DNA of 64,000 bases from Chitinophaga silvatica (GCF_003419895.1 NZ_QPMM01000011.1:124001-188000), one strand, 5' to 3'; shown: positions 1-8,666, counted from the stretch's first letter. The notes: a model not told the origin generated them from the letters alone. A program made the numbers and translations.

Positions 1-1
1 C

Positions 2-319
2 TTCGCATTACATGGTTTGGAACGTTTGTGTATTGATGACTATATCGAGGTGTTGACTATTGTTTATGATTTATATAAGAGTAAAAAAGTCAATGAGGCA
101 TTTATGATATCAGCTATTGCTACAGAAGATTTTAGTATGGATGTTGCTAAAAATTACAAGAATATTCACTTACAGGAAATATTAAAAGATGTTCTTCATA
201 TACTTGAAAGTGAGAATCAGAAAAAATTTGTAAACAGTGTTCTTTCTGGAAAACGGTGGAAGTATTTAAAGGCTTATTACCGAGATTCTGGAGAACCGAG
301 ACCTTGGACTTGCGATTAA
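2..319 (+). CDS. 3' part of an unrecognised protein gene
   Basis: The reading frame is open from the left edge of the window to the stop at 317-319, so this is the C-terminal part of a longer protein; a TTG at 17 exists but nothing supports it as the real start. The visible 105 or so residues are hydrophilic and mostly helical, with a Cys-Ile-Asp-Asp-Tyr stretch near the start and an Arg-Pro-Trp-Thr-Cys-Asp end. No signal peptide or membrane segment can be judged because the N-terminus is missing. The general look (small, acidic, helical) would fit an immunity protein or a small soluble protein, but I do not recognise the family and do not assign a function. It is followed by a strong hairpin terminator. 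Confidence 0.6.
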   Translation, partial: FALHGLERLCIDDYIEVLTIVYDLYKSKKVNEAFMISAIATEDFSMDVAKNYKNIHLQEILKDVLHILESENQKKFVNSVLSGKRWKYLKAYYRDSGEPRPWTCD

Positions 320-357
320 GTGTAATCTGTTTTAAAATTAATTGAGATCGATTTATA

Positions 358-397
358 AAATGGCTTGAACCTGGTAAAACTTTGGTTCAAGCCATTT
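358..397. terminator. Bidirectional hairpin terminator between convergent genes
   Basis: Two perfect 14-bp arms (AAATGGCTTGAACC and its complement) enclose a 12-nt loop. The arms begin with A-runs and end with T-runs, so the hairpin can act on both strands. It lies between the left-edge gene (+) and the GH43 gene (-), where a shared terminator is expected. Confidence 0.8.
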
Positions 398-429
398 CTA
401 TTTGTTGAGAAGATTTAAAACTAACAATC

Positions 430-1377
430 CTATTTCCCTTTCAACCATTGAAATGAAGTACTATCAGCAACTAGCGCATCAACCCCTGATTTCATATTCT
501 TAAACTTCAATTTTAGCATACCAGTAGCGCGTGGAGCAACTGTATCTTTAGAATGATGAGTATGTAGTACATAATACAGATTGCGCTTGTTATCCATGAA
601 AATATCTCCATGCCCTGTTCCGTTAAATCCGATACTCTGCCGACTGATAATTGGGTTGTTTTCATATTTGGTCCACGGACCTTTTGGTGAATCTGACGTT
701 GCGTATCCCACTGCGTAATCCTTGTTTCGGAAATCATTTGCAGAGTAGAGCAGGTAGTAGATATTTTTATGTTTTAATACAGTAGGCCCCTCTGTAACCG
801 GCCATTCCGACTTCCAGGTATTTTCCCATTGTTCTGTTCCCGAAATACATTCTTTTTCAGTTCCTGGAATTATATCAGAGAGATCTGATTTCATTTCTGT
901 TACAAAAATGCGATTACCCTGTTGCAGCTTTACATGATAGAGATATACCTTCCCATCGTCGTCAAAGAAGATGAATGGATCGATTTGTTTGCCTGTTCCA
1001 CTGAGTGCATGAATGCTATCTTGTTTGAATGGTCCGGTAGGGCCGGAACCTTTGGCAATTGCTATCTGCTCATTGGCGGTATATGCCATGTAATACATTC
1101 CTTTATGCAGAAAAATCTGTGGTGCCCAGAACCCCTGTGAACCATATGCCTCACCACGAGTAAGGGCTAAACCTTTTGCAGGCTTCCAGCTTTTAAGATC
1201 ATCAGACTCATATACCGGAAAGCCCTTTGGACTACCGGTGCCGTATAAATAGTATTTTCCTTTTACCGAAAATATTGTAGGATCGGCAAGGAAAACAGAA
1301 GGCTGCTGTGCCAGGCCTTTAGTAGCAATGCATGTCAAAAGTACTGCAATGCAAATAGAGATCTTCTGATTAATCAT
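430..1377 (-). CDS. Glycoside hydrolase family 43 protein (secreted)
   Basis: Predicted five-bladed beta-propeller glycosidase of the GH43 type, which usually cleaves arabinan, xylan side chains or related beta/alpha-linked pentosides outside the cytoplasm. A signal peptide ending in Gly-Leu-Ala-Gln is followed at once by the first catalytic motif Ala-Asp-Pro-Thr (general base Asp). The second Asp lies in Ile-Asp-Pro-Phe-Ile-Phe-Phe-Asp around residue 133, and the acid Glu in Thr-Glu-Gly-Pro-Thr around residue 195. Length (315 aa) is typical of single-domain GH43. I prefer the ATG at 1377 to a GTG two codons upstream. It is the last gene of a same-strand set with the barrel protein and the CBM9-like protein, which suggests a small carbohydrate-related operon. 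The substrate cannot be read from the sequence. Confidence 0.88.
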   Translation of the reverse strand: MINQKISICIAVLLTCIATKGLAQQPSVFLADPTIFSVKGKYYLYGTGSPKGFPVYESDDLKSWKPAKGLALTRGEAYGSQGFWAPQIFLHKGMYYMAYTANEQIAIAKGSGPTGPFKQDSIHALSGTGKQIDPFIFFDDDGKVYLYHVKLQQGNRIFVTEMKSDLSDIIPGTEKECISGTEQWENTWKSEWPVTEGPTVLKHKNIYYLLYSANDFRNKDYAVGYATSDSPKGPWTKYENNPIISRQSIGFNGTGHGDIFMDNKRNLYYVLHTHHSKDTVAPRATGMLKLKFKNMKSGVDALVADSTSFQWLKGK

Positions 1378-1433
1378 AGCCACTAAAGATAATAGGAATG
1401 CCCGACTTTCTATACTGCTATTCTTCCAGATAC

Positions 1434-4208
1434 CTATCGCTCAGGTACAAAGCTCCCATCTCCGCGACGCTCCCCTGAGGCCAATTTACTGCGGATAAAG
1501 CGTTGAGGGCTCCACAACAGCTGGCAAAGGAAATACCTGCTTTTAAGATTTGAGATGGCATTGGAGTAACCTGTTACCGTCTGAGTAATTACATTGTTAT
1601 TATTTTGTTGGAATGCGTCCATTACCATGAAGCTGATGATCGCATCTTTTTTCTTCAGGATGCGTTTCTCAATATTGGCATTCAGAATAAAGGGATGCTG
1701 ATTGACAAACATACTGCTGGCCCTTGAGATGTTTTGTCTGGCACTGATATTCATCTTGAAATCTGGGGTAAAGAAAATAGATGCATCCAGCTGCAGGTTT
1801 AACTGATTATCAAATAATGGTCGACCAGGTTGTAATGAGTTTTTGTTGTTATTACTATTGTAAACCAGGGATGGAGCCAGATCCAACCACTTTATAGGTT
1901 TTAACATAGCAGTAAAATCGTAGCGGTTCATTTGCTGATGGGTCATTTCATGGTTGCCATCTGCCAAGTATATCTGATACCTCCATTGATTCCGTCCACC
2001 AAATCTCAGTGAGGTATTCATTAATTTAAAGTTTTTAGACAAAGTATAATCGACCGATTTATCCTCTCCGCCGGCTACATTCAGATAATAGGTTTCGGTT
2101 CGGATGGTATGAGTCTCCGAGTCTATCTGTATAAGTCTGTTAGCTCCAATGTTATTGGAAGTTTTATTGAGTGAGGTTCCAGCACTAAACAATAACCTGG
2201 CCCTGGGAATTGGATATGTATAATTCATGGAATAGTTGTTGATTATCCCATTTTTCAAATTTGGGTTGCCAATAGCTACATCAAATGGAGTAGTATAATA
2301 AGGGCTTGCACTTAATTGCAGTAATGAAGGCAGATTTACGAGCCTGTTGTAATTCAGACTTAGGGTGCCTACAGCACCAAAATCATATCGAAACATCATC
2401 CCTGGTAAAAAAACAGCTGAGTGGTTGGAAAGTGCCAGGTCTTTCATGTTAAACTTAGCATTACGCCAAATCGTTTCATAAGTGCCTCTTACATCCAGTG
2501 AAAGCTTTCCAACACTATAGGAGAGTCCTAATCTGACTGGAATTCTGTAATTGATCAACACATTATCATTACTGAGTTCATCCAGCCTCCGGGGTGGCTG
2601 GCCATGAATAAGCTCATCCCGGTAGTTGATATTTGCATTCTTATCAACTAGTGGGCTTACGTCCAATGAAAATGTATATGCCTTCTTCTTATACGATAAA
2701 ACGGCTCCTATCGAGTTATTCGATGAAAGTGTCTTTTGTTGCTGCAGCAAATAAAGTGAACTATCGGGTTTGGTATTGTTAGTACTAAAAATGTCGGTAT
2801 TATCGTTTCCTGATCCATTCAATTTATTAATCAAATTATTGACCTTAATTACTAATGAAACTTTGCGCCTTTCATAGAATGTAAATACGGAATTTGCCTG
2901 TAGGGTAGGAGACTGTGAATGTCTGCCCATTGCTGTCCGCTGCAGATTATCCAAAATACCAGTTTGGTTAATTTCGCGAAGATTTTCATTCTCGCTATTG
3001 ATAAGATTAGCAATGAGGTTGGTCATCATTCTAAATTCCTTATTGTGTAGATCGGCGGAAACAGACAATGCATGCCTCGTATCCGTATTATCCGATTTGT
3101 TTTTGGAATTTCTTTTAAGGCTACCTTCTTTATAAAACTCTTCCGAGACCTCTTCAGATTCATTTAAATTATGAGTTCTGTAAAACTCATATAACAGGTT
3201 AAGTCCTAATTTGCCGATTTTGTCATTATAAATTACTTTCGCTGCCGTACCATTCGACCTGCCTCCGGCTGATCCGCCTCCTGATCCGCGTAGCATATAT
3301 TCGGTCATGTTACTAATGGAACCTAAGGGTGTTTCTCTTGTACTGACAATCCCTGCAGGTTCCTGTATATTTGAAACATTAACGCTCCACATTCGCTGTC
3401 CATCTATTGTTTTGGCAGAACCACTTTCTTTATAACGGTCATTAGTTCCTGCCTCCAGGGCTACCAGGTACATTTGGCCGGCCGACTTATCTACTTTGGT
3501 AACAATATTCAGTGTTTGTGAGGAAGGCGCGGCAGGGGACGATTTGGGGCCAGTTCCGTCTTCATTATCCTGAATTACCTGGATACGCTCAACAATATCA
3601 GCTGGTAATTCTTTAATAGCAGCAGCTACATCTCCATCAAAATATTTCGCACCATTAAATAACGCTTTGTTAACAGGTTTTCCATTGTAACTCAATCTTC
3701 CGTTGGCATCTGTAGAAAATCCCTCCATTCGCTTCAACATATCTTCCAGGCGGGCATATTCCCTGACGATATAGTCCTTTGCCCAGAACTCAGTGGTATC
3801 GCCCCGTTGTTGTGGTCCTTTCGCAGTGGTGACTACAATCCCTTTAAGTTGCACCAGGCTTGACGTCAATATCAATGGTGGTAATACCAGAATAGGCCTG
3901 GTATCATTCAGAAAATATTTCTTGAAGAATGGATGATAGCTTGCCATCTGCACCTCAAGAGTGAAACTCTCACTATGAACTACAGGAAAGTTAAATACCC
4001 CATATTCAGAAGTAAGCGTGTGTAATGTATCTTTTGAAGAAACCAACCTTACAGCCGCAGCTGGAACAGCCTTACCCAAACTATCCCGTACAACACCATT
4101 TACACGTCTTACCGCAATCGGTTTTGACTTAGGGGTGGTGGGAAATTGAGCGAAAAGTGATGCGCCGGATAGGAACAGGAGTGCGGCAGTTAAAAGGAAT
4201 TTATGCAA
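1434..4208 (-). CDS. Outer-membrane beta-barrel protein with CarboxypepD_reg-like N-terminus
   Basis: 924-aa protein of the TonB-receptor-like outer-membrane barrel class common in Bacteroidota. A signal peptide ending Leu-Phe-Ala-Gln is followed by a beta-sandwich CarboxypepD_reg-like domain (about residues 35-120, with a Gly-Val-Val-Arg-Asp start), a degenerate plug-like region (about 125-245) and a long beta-rich barrel region up to the C-terminus. A Gly/Ser-rich stretch sits near residues 308-318. The only start upstream of the signal peptide is TTG at 4208, five bases after the stop of the upstream gene, so translational coupling is likely. No SusD partner is adjacent, which separates it from a true SusC; import of a ligand is possible but unproven. 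The neighbouring GH43 and CBM9-like genes suggest a sugar-related role. Confidence 0.8.
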   Translation of the reverse strand: MHKFLLTAALLFLSGASLFAQFPTTPKSKPIAVRRVNGVVRDSLGKAVPAAAVRLVSSKDTLHTLTSEYGVFNFPVVHSESFTLEVQMASYHPFFKKYFLNDTRPILVLPPLILTSSLVQLKGIVVTTAKGPQQRGDTTEFWAKDYIVREYARLEDMLKRMEGFSTDANGRLSYNGKPVNKALFNGAKYFDGDVAAAIKELPADIVERIQVIQDNEDGTGPKSSPAAPSSQTLNIVTKVDKSAGQMYLVALEAGTNDRYKESGSAKTIDGQRMWSVNVSNIQEPAGIVSTRETPLGSISNMTEYMLRGSGGGSAGGRSNGTAAKVIYNDKIGKLGLNLLYEFYRTHNLNESEEVSEEFYKEGSLKRNSKNKSDNTDTRHALSVSADLHNKEFRMMTNLIANLINSENENLREINQTGILDNLQRTAMGRHSQSPTLQANSVFTFYERRKVSLVIKVNNLINKLNGSGNDNTDIFSTNNTKPDSSLYLLQQQKTLSSNNSIGAVLSYKKKAYTFSLDVSPLVDKNANINYRDELIHGQPPRRLDELSNDNVLINYRIPVRLGLSYSVGKLSLDVRGTYETIWRNAKFNMKDLALSNHSAVFLPGMMFRYDFGAVGTLSLNYNRLVNLPSLLQLSASPYYTTPFDVAIGNPNLKNGIINNYSMNYTYPIPRARLLFSAGTSLNKTSNNIGANRLIQIDSETHTIRTETYYLNVAGGEDKSVDYTLSKNFKLMNTSLRFGGRNQWRYQIYLADGNHEMTHQQMNRYDFTAMLKPIKWLDLAPSLVYNSNNNKNSLQPGRPLFDNQLNLQLDASIFFTPDFKMNISARQNISRASSMFVNQHPFILNANIEKRILKKKDAIISFMVMDAFQQNNNNVITQTVTGYSNAISNLKSRYFLCQLLWSPQRFIRSKLASGERRGDGSFVPER

Positions 4209-4213
4209 AGGAT

Positions 4214-4921
4214 TTATTTTAAGAGATAAGTAACAGATAATTTAGATTCTTTGAGCAGTGCTTCCAAACCATAGCCCGATCCCTTTTGAGGGTCGAAATG
4301 CGCCTCCAAAACCAGAACGTTCAAGGCATTAGCAAATTCCTTCTCTGAAGGAATACTTATCCGGATGGTGCATGTACCAGATTTGACTGGCAGTAACTTT
4401 CTGGGAATGGCGAGTTCTCCATCTGCTCCCACATAGTAAGCAGTTTCGCTTTCATCAGGAGCGCCACCTGCTTCTTTTGCCGGTACTGCTTTTATCCAGA
4501 AACCTCCAGCAGCCTGTATTCCATCGTCATTATACACAGTGAGGGTATCGAATGTATTGCTACCTGATTTTTTTATTTCCAGGTGGTTCCACATTTCGTC
4601 TTTATTATTGCTATAGTGGCCGGGATAAACTATTTGAACACCGGGTTTATCTCCGTCACTGATTTCAAAAATCATTCTTTTGGGTAAGGCTATATTCCAT
4701 GCAAACTTTGGGCGCTTAAAAGCGATGTACAAAAAGTCCTGATCGTTGTGTAGGTCGTACTCCAGAACTGCAGCCTTATCGTAGTGCTTTAATGACGGCC
4801 CCCATTCAGTTAACTTGCCATCTATGATAACATTTTCCGGGCCTGATGTTTGGGCATAAACCACATGGAAAAAACTACAACAGACAAATAGTAGCGCACT
4901 CAAAATCTTTCGCAGGTACAT
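4214..4921 (-). CDS. Secreted protein with CBM9-like fold
   Basis: The protein starts best at the ATG at 4921 (Met-Tyr-Leu-Arg-Lys), which gives a clean signal peptide ending Val-Tyr-Ala-Gln; the longer frame to 4954 would add an unlikely leader. The mature part begins with Ile-Asp-Gly-Lys-Leu-Thr-Glu-Trp-Gly and a following Asn-Asp-Gln-Asp-Phe-Leu-Tyr-Ile-Ala-Phe stretch. This is the usual opening of CBM9/DOMON-like beta-sandwich domains in Bacteroidota. About 235 aa in all, one domain. It is the first gene of the minus-strand set and ends five bases before the barrel gene. Binding of a sugar at the cell surface or in the periplasm is inferred from the fold only. Confidence 0.6.
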   Translation of the reverse strand: MYLRKILSALLFVCCSFFHVVYAQTSGPENVIIDGKLTEWGPSLKHYDKAAVLEYDLHNDQDFLYIAFKRPKFAWNIALPKRMIFEISDGDKPGVQIVYPGHYSNNKDEMWNHLEIKKSGSNTFDTLTVYNDDGIQAAGGFWIKAVPAKEAGGAPDESETAYYVGADGELAIPRKLLPVKSGTCTIRISIPSEKEFANALNVLVLEAHFDPQKGSGYGLEALLKESKLSVTYLLK

Positions 4922-5241
4922 GGTTGATATTTTTATGGATGTCATCCATTTCAATAAATTCAGGCCACACAGATTATCTGTTACTTTTTATTTCAAATGA
5001 GTAAAAAGTAGCTAGCATTTACCACTCTGTATGGTCTGTTCAATAAATTTAGGAGGTTGATTTTTACCTAGAATAGGCAACAAAACCTTTAAAAAGGGTG
5101 AAGCGCAAGTAGAACAGGATAAGTATTTTGGAGTGAATAGTATTCAAAATCATGCTGTCGGGTTATTAAAAAATGACAAGAAATGACTAATTCAATGATG
5201 CTAAGCCATCACTATTTTTGCCCTGAATAATTGCTTTGATT
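4922..5241. other. Intergenic region between divergent genes
   Basis: This stretch of about 320 bases separates the CBM9-like gene (-) from the lipoprotein gene (+) and should hold both promoters. The sequence TATTTTTG at 5213-5220 matches the Bacteroidota -7 consensus TAnnTTTG for the rightward gene; I see no matching -33 TTTG at the usual distance. No RNA gene or reading frame of note is seen. Confidence 0.4.
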
Positions 5242-5982
5242 ATGATAAAAAGAATACTCGGGATTTGTCTTCTGACCAGTATGTTGGGGGCCTGTAAAAA
5301 AAATTCAGATCAAAATTTGCCCACTTCTCTTCCAAGTGGTATAGGAACTTACGAAGTAAGTTTGATTGATAATATTACCGGTAAGGAGTATGCCAGAATT
5401 AAGGGAGTTACAGACAGCTCCCGCAACTGGATTATATCAACCAATAACGGTATTGAACTTAATATTTCCCCCGCTTACCCCTACGCGTTAAATAAACTTA
5501 TACAGGGAAATATAGAGTATATCCCTGACTTCAGACTTCCCTCTAATCCCGTTTATGTTGAAACACCTAGCGTAAATGGGCTCCAGGCCGGATTCCATGT
5601 GAATGAAAAAATAAATGTTAAGACTTATTTGGCCTATAATATGTCGAATGAGAGTTATGGACAAGTTGTTTTGAAAGATCCTGCCATGTATTCAGTGGAA
5701 GGGAACAATATTGATATTTTTCCTTTTCTCTCCATTAAACAGGATAATTATATAAAAGTAACTATAAATAATATCCGTTCTTATAACTGGAGGTCTAGCA
5801 ATTATAGTAATCGTCTGATGCGGGATTCGTTGATTGAAGGATCATTTGAAATGTTATTATCACCCAAGCCTCAACCTCTTAATAAGAACTTTTCGTTATC
5901 AGGGTTGTCCATCACACGGGTATTTATTAGTGGTACGTTTAAGAACGCGCATGTACGTGTGTTGCCACTGCCGAATGATTGA
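5242..5982 (+). CDS. Hypothetical lipoprotein
   Basis: The N-terminus is a classic lipoprotein signal: Met-Ile-Lys-Arg, a hydrophobic stretch, then the lipobox Leu-Gly-Ala-Cys followed by Lys-Lys-Asn-Ser. A TTG two codons upstream is less likely than the ATG at 5242. The mature part (about 225 aa) is rich in Asn, Tyr and Ser and looks all-beta, with two or three repeats of short strands around residues 80-130 and 170-245. I do not recognise a family. It stands alone: the genes on both sides are on the other strand. An envelope location is supported; function is unknown. Confidence 0.7.
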   Translation: MIKRILGICLLTSMLGACKKNSDQNLPTSLPSGIGTYEVSLIDNITGKEYARIKGVTDSSRNWIISTNNGIELNISPAYPYALNKLIQGNIEYIPDFRLPSNPVYVETPSVNGLQAGFHVNEKINVKTYLAYNMSNESYGQVVLKDPAMYSVEGNNIDIFPFLSIKQDNYIKVTINNIRSYNWRSSNYSNRLMRDSLIEGSFEMLLSPKPQPLNKNFSLSGLSITRVFISGTFKNAHVRVLPLPND

Positions 5983-6114
5983 TATAATTAATCAAACTCT
6001 TAATGACCATGCTTCTACAATAGGAAGAAGTTAGATGTACAACCAACTGGCATGTTGGTCGTTTGTTGTAAATAATTATTCATAGAATCGAGATTCAATA
6101 TAGTTATACAAATT

Positions 6115-6450
6115 TTATATTGGCCTCTTAACAACCGGTAAATTCTTCTTCCCCCAGGTTGCTAAATCTTTTAGAATAGGTGTCATAGTTTTACCGAGTT
6201 CTGTAAGTGAGTATTCAACTCTTGGAGGAATCTCATTGTACTGTTGTCTGTTTACCAATCCATCTGCTTCCAGTTCTTTCAACTGCTCTGTCAGTACTTT
6301 CCTGGATATACCAGGTATGCGTGCAGCTATTTCACCAAACCTTCTGGTGTTGGAAGATAAAACATAAAGTATTATTGTTTTCCAGCGCCCACCTATTAAT
6401 GCCATTGTTGCCGTTACCGGACAATTATTTGTATTTGTTGTTTTGTTCAT
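6115..6450 (-). CDS. HxlR-family winged-helix transcriptional regulator
   Basis: 111-aa protein with the HxlR signature: an N-terminal Cys in Asn-Asn-Cys-Pro-Val, then Ile-Gly-Gly-Arg-Trp-Lys-Thr-Ile-Ile-Leu. A Arg-Phe-Gly-Glu-Ile helix, the recognition helix Ile-Ser-Arg-Lys-Val-Leu-Thr-Glu-Gln-Leu-Lys-Glu-Leu and the wing Pro-Pro-Arg-Val-Glu-Tyr-Ser-Leu-Thr follow. Such regulators often sense redox stress or aldehydes and quinones through the Cys and control a neighbouring divergent oxidoreductase gene, which is the arrangement here. The shared 117-bp intergenic region carries two palindromes suited to a dimer. The length is normal for the family. Confidence 0.9.
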   Translation of the reverse strand: MNKTTNTNNCPVTATMALIGGRWKTIILYVLSSNTRRFGEIAARIPGISRKVLTEQLKELEADGLVNRQQYNEIPPRVEYSLTELGKTMTPILKDLATWGKKNLPVVKRPI

Positions 6451-6481
6451 TAGTTACATTAAGGTTACTACTTTTTTGCCT

Positions 6482-6515
6482 GTTACCTAAAGGTAACAAG
6501 TTACTTTTTGTAACT
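6482..6515. promoter_or_regulatory. Two palindromes, likely HxlR operator
   Basis: GTTACCTAAAGGTAAC (6482-6497) has 7-bp arms around a 2-bp centre. It is followed by AGTTACTTTTTGTAACT (6499-6515) with 6-bp arms. Both use the half site GTTAC and lie in the divergent promoter region between the HxlR gene and the NmrA-type oxidoreductase gene. Binding by the adjacent regulator is an inference. Confidence 0.6.
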
Positions 6516-6567
6516 AAAGTACTTCCTTTGTTCAACAAACAGAAATTTTAATTTAAAAATTTAAGAT

Positions 6568-7437
6568 ATGATACTGGTAACAGGAGCAACAGGACATTTA
6601 GGTAAGGCAACGATAACTTCATTAATACAACGTGGAGTTCTTGCAAAAGACATTGCTGCATTAGTAAGAGATGAAGCTAAAGCAATCTCGCTTAAAGAAG
6701 CTGGTATACAATTACGCAAAGGAGATTACACCGATTATAACTCTTTAAAAGCAGCATTTAAAGGCATAGAGCAGTTATTGTTGATATCTTCTTCCGATGT
6801 AGTTGGCGATCGCTTAGAGCAACATAAAAATGCAATTAATGCAGCTATTGAAAATGAAGTAAAACGAATCACCTATACTGGAGTTGATATTCGTGATTTT
6901 GAAACAACCTTAATGCCAGCAGTAACAGACGTCCATATTCAAACTACCAATTATCTCAAAGAAAAAGGCATCCCTTATACTGTATTAAACAACACGCTGT
7001 ATGCAGATCTGATTCCTTTGTTTGCCGGCGAACATGCAATTGAAAAAGGTGTCTTTTTTCCTGCGGGTTACGGAAAAGTACCCTTTGTACCCAGAGCAGA
7101 AATGGCAGAAGCCGCAGCTGTAGTACTAACAACTTCAGGACATGAAAACAAGGAGTATGCAATAAGTGCTAAAACAGCTTATTCATTCGGAGAAATAGCT
7201 GAGATATTGACAGATCTTTCTGGCAAGGAAGTGAAGTATCATGCTCCTGATGTAAATACCTATATTTCTCAGTTAGTGAAATCAGGAGTTCAGGAAGGAA
7301 GTGCCCGATTCCTTTCTGTATTCGGTAAGGCAATAGATAATAATGAATTTGATACAAAGCGTAGTGATCTGGAAGTATTACTGGGAAGAGAATCCGTTGA
7401 TTTGAAGGATTATCTGAAAACTGTTTATGCCAAATAG
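6568..7437 (+). CDS. NmrA-like / QorB-like NAD(P)H quinone oxidoreductase (SDR)
   Basis: 289-aa atypical short-chain dehydrogenase. The Rossmann motif Thr-Gly-Ala-Thr-Gly-His-Leu-Gly sits at residues 5-12. The NmrA/QorB-type pattern follows: Leu-Val-Arg near residue 33, Lys-Gly-Asp-Tyr near 51 and Leu-Leu-Leu-Ile-Ser-Ser near 71. Family members reduce quinones or act as NAD(P)H sensors in the cytoplasm. The gene is divergent from an HxlR regulator and separated from it by palindromes, which is the common arrangement for redox- or electrophile-responsive pairs. The start ATG at 6568 follows an AT-rich leader without a Shine-Dalgarno site, as usual in this phylum. Confidence 0.88.
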   Translation: MILVTGATGHLGKATITSLIQRGVLAKDIAALVRDEAKAISLKEAGIQLRKGDYTDYNSLKAAFKGIEQLLLISSSDVVGDRLEQHKNAINAAIENEVKRITYTGVDIRDFETTLMPAVTDVHIQTTNYLKEKGIPYTVLNNTLYADLIPLFAGEHAIEKGVFFPAGYGKVPFVPRAEMAEAAAVVLTTSGHENKEYAISAKTAYSFGEIAEILTDLSGKEVKYHAPDVNTYISQLVKSGVQEGSARFLSVFGKAIDNNEFDTKRSDLEVLLGRESVDLKDYLKTVYAK

Positions 7438-7533
7438 TTATAAGGCATTTCAATCAATAGAATCATGAATGATATGTACTTACCGATATAATCAAGAGTT
7501 CTAAAGCTGACAACCTTGCATTGGCACAATTAT

Positions 7534-7598
7534 ACAAACAAAAAGGCATGTTTCTATATTGTAGAGATAAGCACTTTTCAAGTGCCCACTAGTGGAAG
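7534..7598. repeat. Degenerate copy of the tRNA-Leu terminator plus attachment core
   Basis: The run ACAAACAAAAAGGC, then TGTAGAGATAAGC, then AGTGCCCA matches in order the sequence at 8568-8631, which is the terminator hairpin followed by the 17-bp attachment repeat. Here the left hairpin arm has decayed and the core is only partly kept (GTGCCCA at 7582-7588). It may be the scar of an older integration at the same tRNA gene. The rest of the 7438-7882 gap shows no gene. Confidence 0.4.
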
Positions 7599-7730
7599 AT
7601 TATCGAATCTGTTAGTATTGATACTAATTAACACTACCTGTTTCTTGGTTATATCAGAGGGCGAAATCGGCAACCTTTTTTGCAGTCAATGATGCTTCTT
7701 AAGCAACGAGTTTCTAAGGCCCAGGGCCTA

Positions 7731-7767
7731 TTTACAATAATTTACAAAATTTACATTATAATTTACA
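7731..7767 (+). promoter_or_regulatory. Four TTTACA repeats upstream of a small secreted protein gene
   Basis: TTTACA occurs at 7731, 7741, 7750 and 7762, that is at 9-12 bp steps, close to one helical turn. This spacing suggests several protein subunits binding one face of the DNA. The next gene start is about 115-140 bp downstream. The regulator is not known. Confidence 0.3.
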
Positions 7768-7882
7768 ACCCTGACCCTCCAAGCTCCAAAGATCACAGTA
7801 GTTTCGCGATATCAAGCTTTAATTGGATGAGAATAATAAAAGAGATGCCTTAAGTGGATCTGATTTATCAGGAGATAGATCT

Positions 7883-8449
7883 ATGTTAATTAAAACTACA
7901 AAAAATATGAAAAAAGCTATTTATGCACTGATCCTACCGCTGGTTGTGGTAAGCGGACTATTATTTGCAAATCGCGAAATCAAAAATGAAAATTCTAAAA
8001 AATCTACTGCAAAACCACTATCTGCTGCAGAAATGAAAGCCGAATTGAGAAAATGGGAAGCTACCCCTGAAGGTATAAAGTTCAAAAAATGGGAAGCCTC
8101 TCCCGAAGGTAAAAAAGTGCTTGCCGGTGCTGCTAAAATTAGTAAGCCTATAAGTGCTTTTACCAATATGGAGGCTGTTGTAACCTCCCTTTCTCTTCCA
8201 CCGGGCTCACATTTAGGTTTCGGAGTGATGGCTAAGATTAATGGGGAGGATTATATTCTGAGTTTTGGACTGGAAAAATCTAATGAATTTCAGCAATTAC
8301 ATAACCTGAAAGTTAACGACAAAATAATTATAAGAAGCCATAGTGCATCGTACGCCCCCAAATATTCATATCCTATAGTATCAGGCGACTATGTAGAACG
8401 AGATAATAAAATAATTTATAAACGTCCTCCTAATAAAGGTGGTTGCTGA
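7883..8449 (+). CDS. Hypothetical exported protein with a WEAxPEG repeat
   Basis: The likely start is ATG at 7883 or ATG at 7907. The latter gives the N-terminus Met-Lys-Lys-Ala-Ile-Tyr-Ala with a hydrophobic stretch up to Leu-Phe-Ala-Asn, a signal peptide or anchor. Next comes a basic linker and two tandem units, Lys-Trp-Glu-Ala-Thr-Pro-Glu-Gly and Lys-Trp-Glu-Ala-Ser-Pro-Glu-Gly. The second half (about 100 aa) is beta-rich with Lys-Ile-Asn-Gly-Glu-Asp-Tyr-Ile-Leu and ends in Gly-Gly-Cys. I do not recognise the family. The gene lies between two copies of the tRNA-derived repeat (7534-7598 and 8568-8631), so it may itself be cargo left by an older insertion. Confidence 0.65.
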   Translation: MLIKTTKNMKKAIYALILPLVVVSGLLFANREIKNENSKKSTAKPLSAAEMKAELRKWEATPEGIKFKKWEASPEGKKVLAGAAKISKPISAFTNMEAVVTSLSLPPGSHLGFGVMAKINGEDYILSFGLEKSNEFQQLHNLKVNDKIIIRSHSASYAPKYSYPIVSGDYVERDNKIIYKRPPNKGGC

Positions 8450-8573
8450 GTAAATAAATTGTGAAATAAGCACATGAATTTCTTCTTTGCAAGCTGATAT
8501 TCTTGTACGTCCTGGTGATTCTCTGGTTATGGGAGAGTGGTTGGAAGCGGGAAAATTTGACACTTGCACAAAC

Positions 8574-8611
8574 AAAAAAGGCTTATCTCTACAATGTAGT
8601 GATAAGCCTTT
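8574..8611 (-). terminator. Hairpin terminator, probably the displaced original tRNA-Leu terminator
   Basis: Perfect 11-bp arms (AAAGGCTTATC and GATAAGCCTTT) enclose a 13-nt loop; on the minus strand the hairpin is followed by a run of T. It lies directly beside the left copy of the attachment repeat. The same order, hairpin then repeat, occurs at 32951-33006 beside the intact tRNA-Leu. This fits a tRNA terminator pushed away from its gene by the island. Confidence 0.7.
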
Positions 8612-8614
8612 CTG

Positions 8615-8631
8615 GTGCCCAGAACAGGAAT
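8615..8631. repeat. Left attachment site of the island (17-bp direct repeat)
   Basis: GTGCCCAGAACAGGAAT is identical to 32990-33006, where it forms the 3' end of the tRNA-Leu gene. Identity ends at both sides (8614 G against A, 8632 A against C). Duplication of a tRNA 3' end with an integrase gene at the other end is the standard mark of tyrosine-recombinase integration. Confidence 0.85.
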
Positions 8632-8666
8632 ACTATCTGTCTGGTTATTAATATCTTACAGTCGCG

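Noticed and set aside
1434..4208. SusC of a polysaccharide-utilisation locus
   Set aside because: No SusD partner is next to it and the plug region is degenerate, so it is kept as a general barrel protein.
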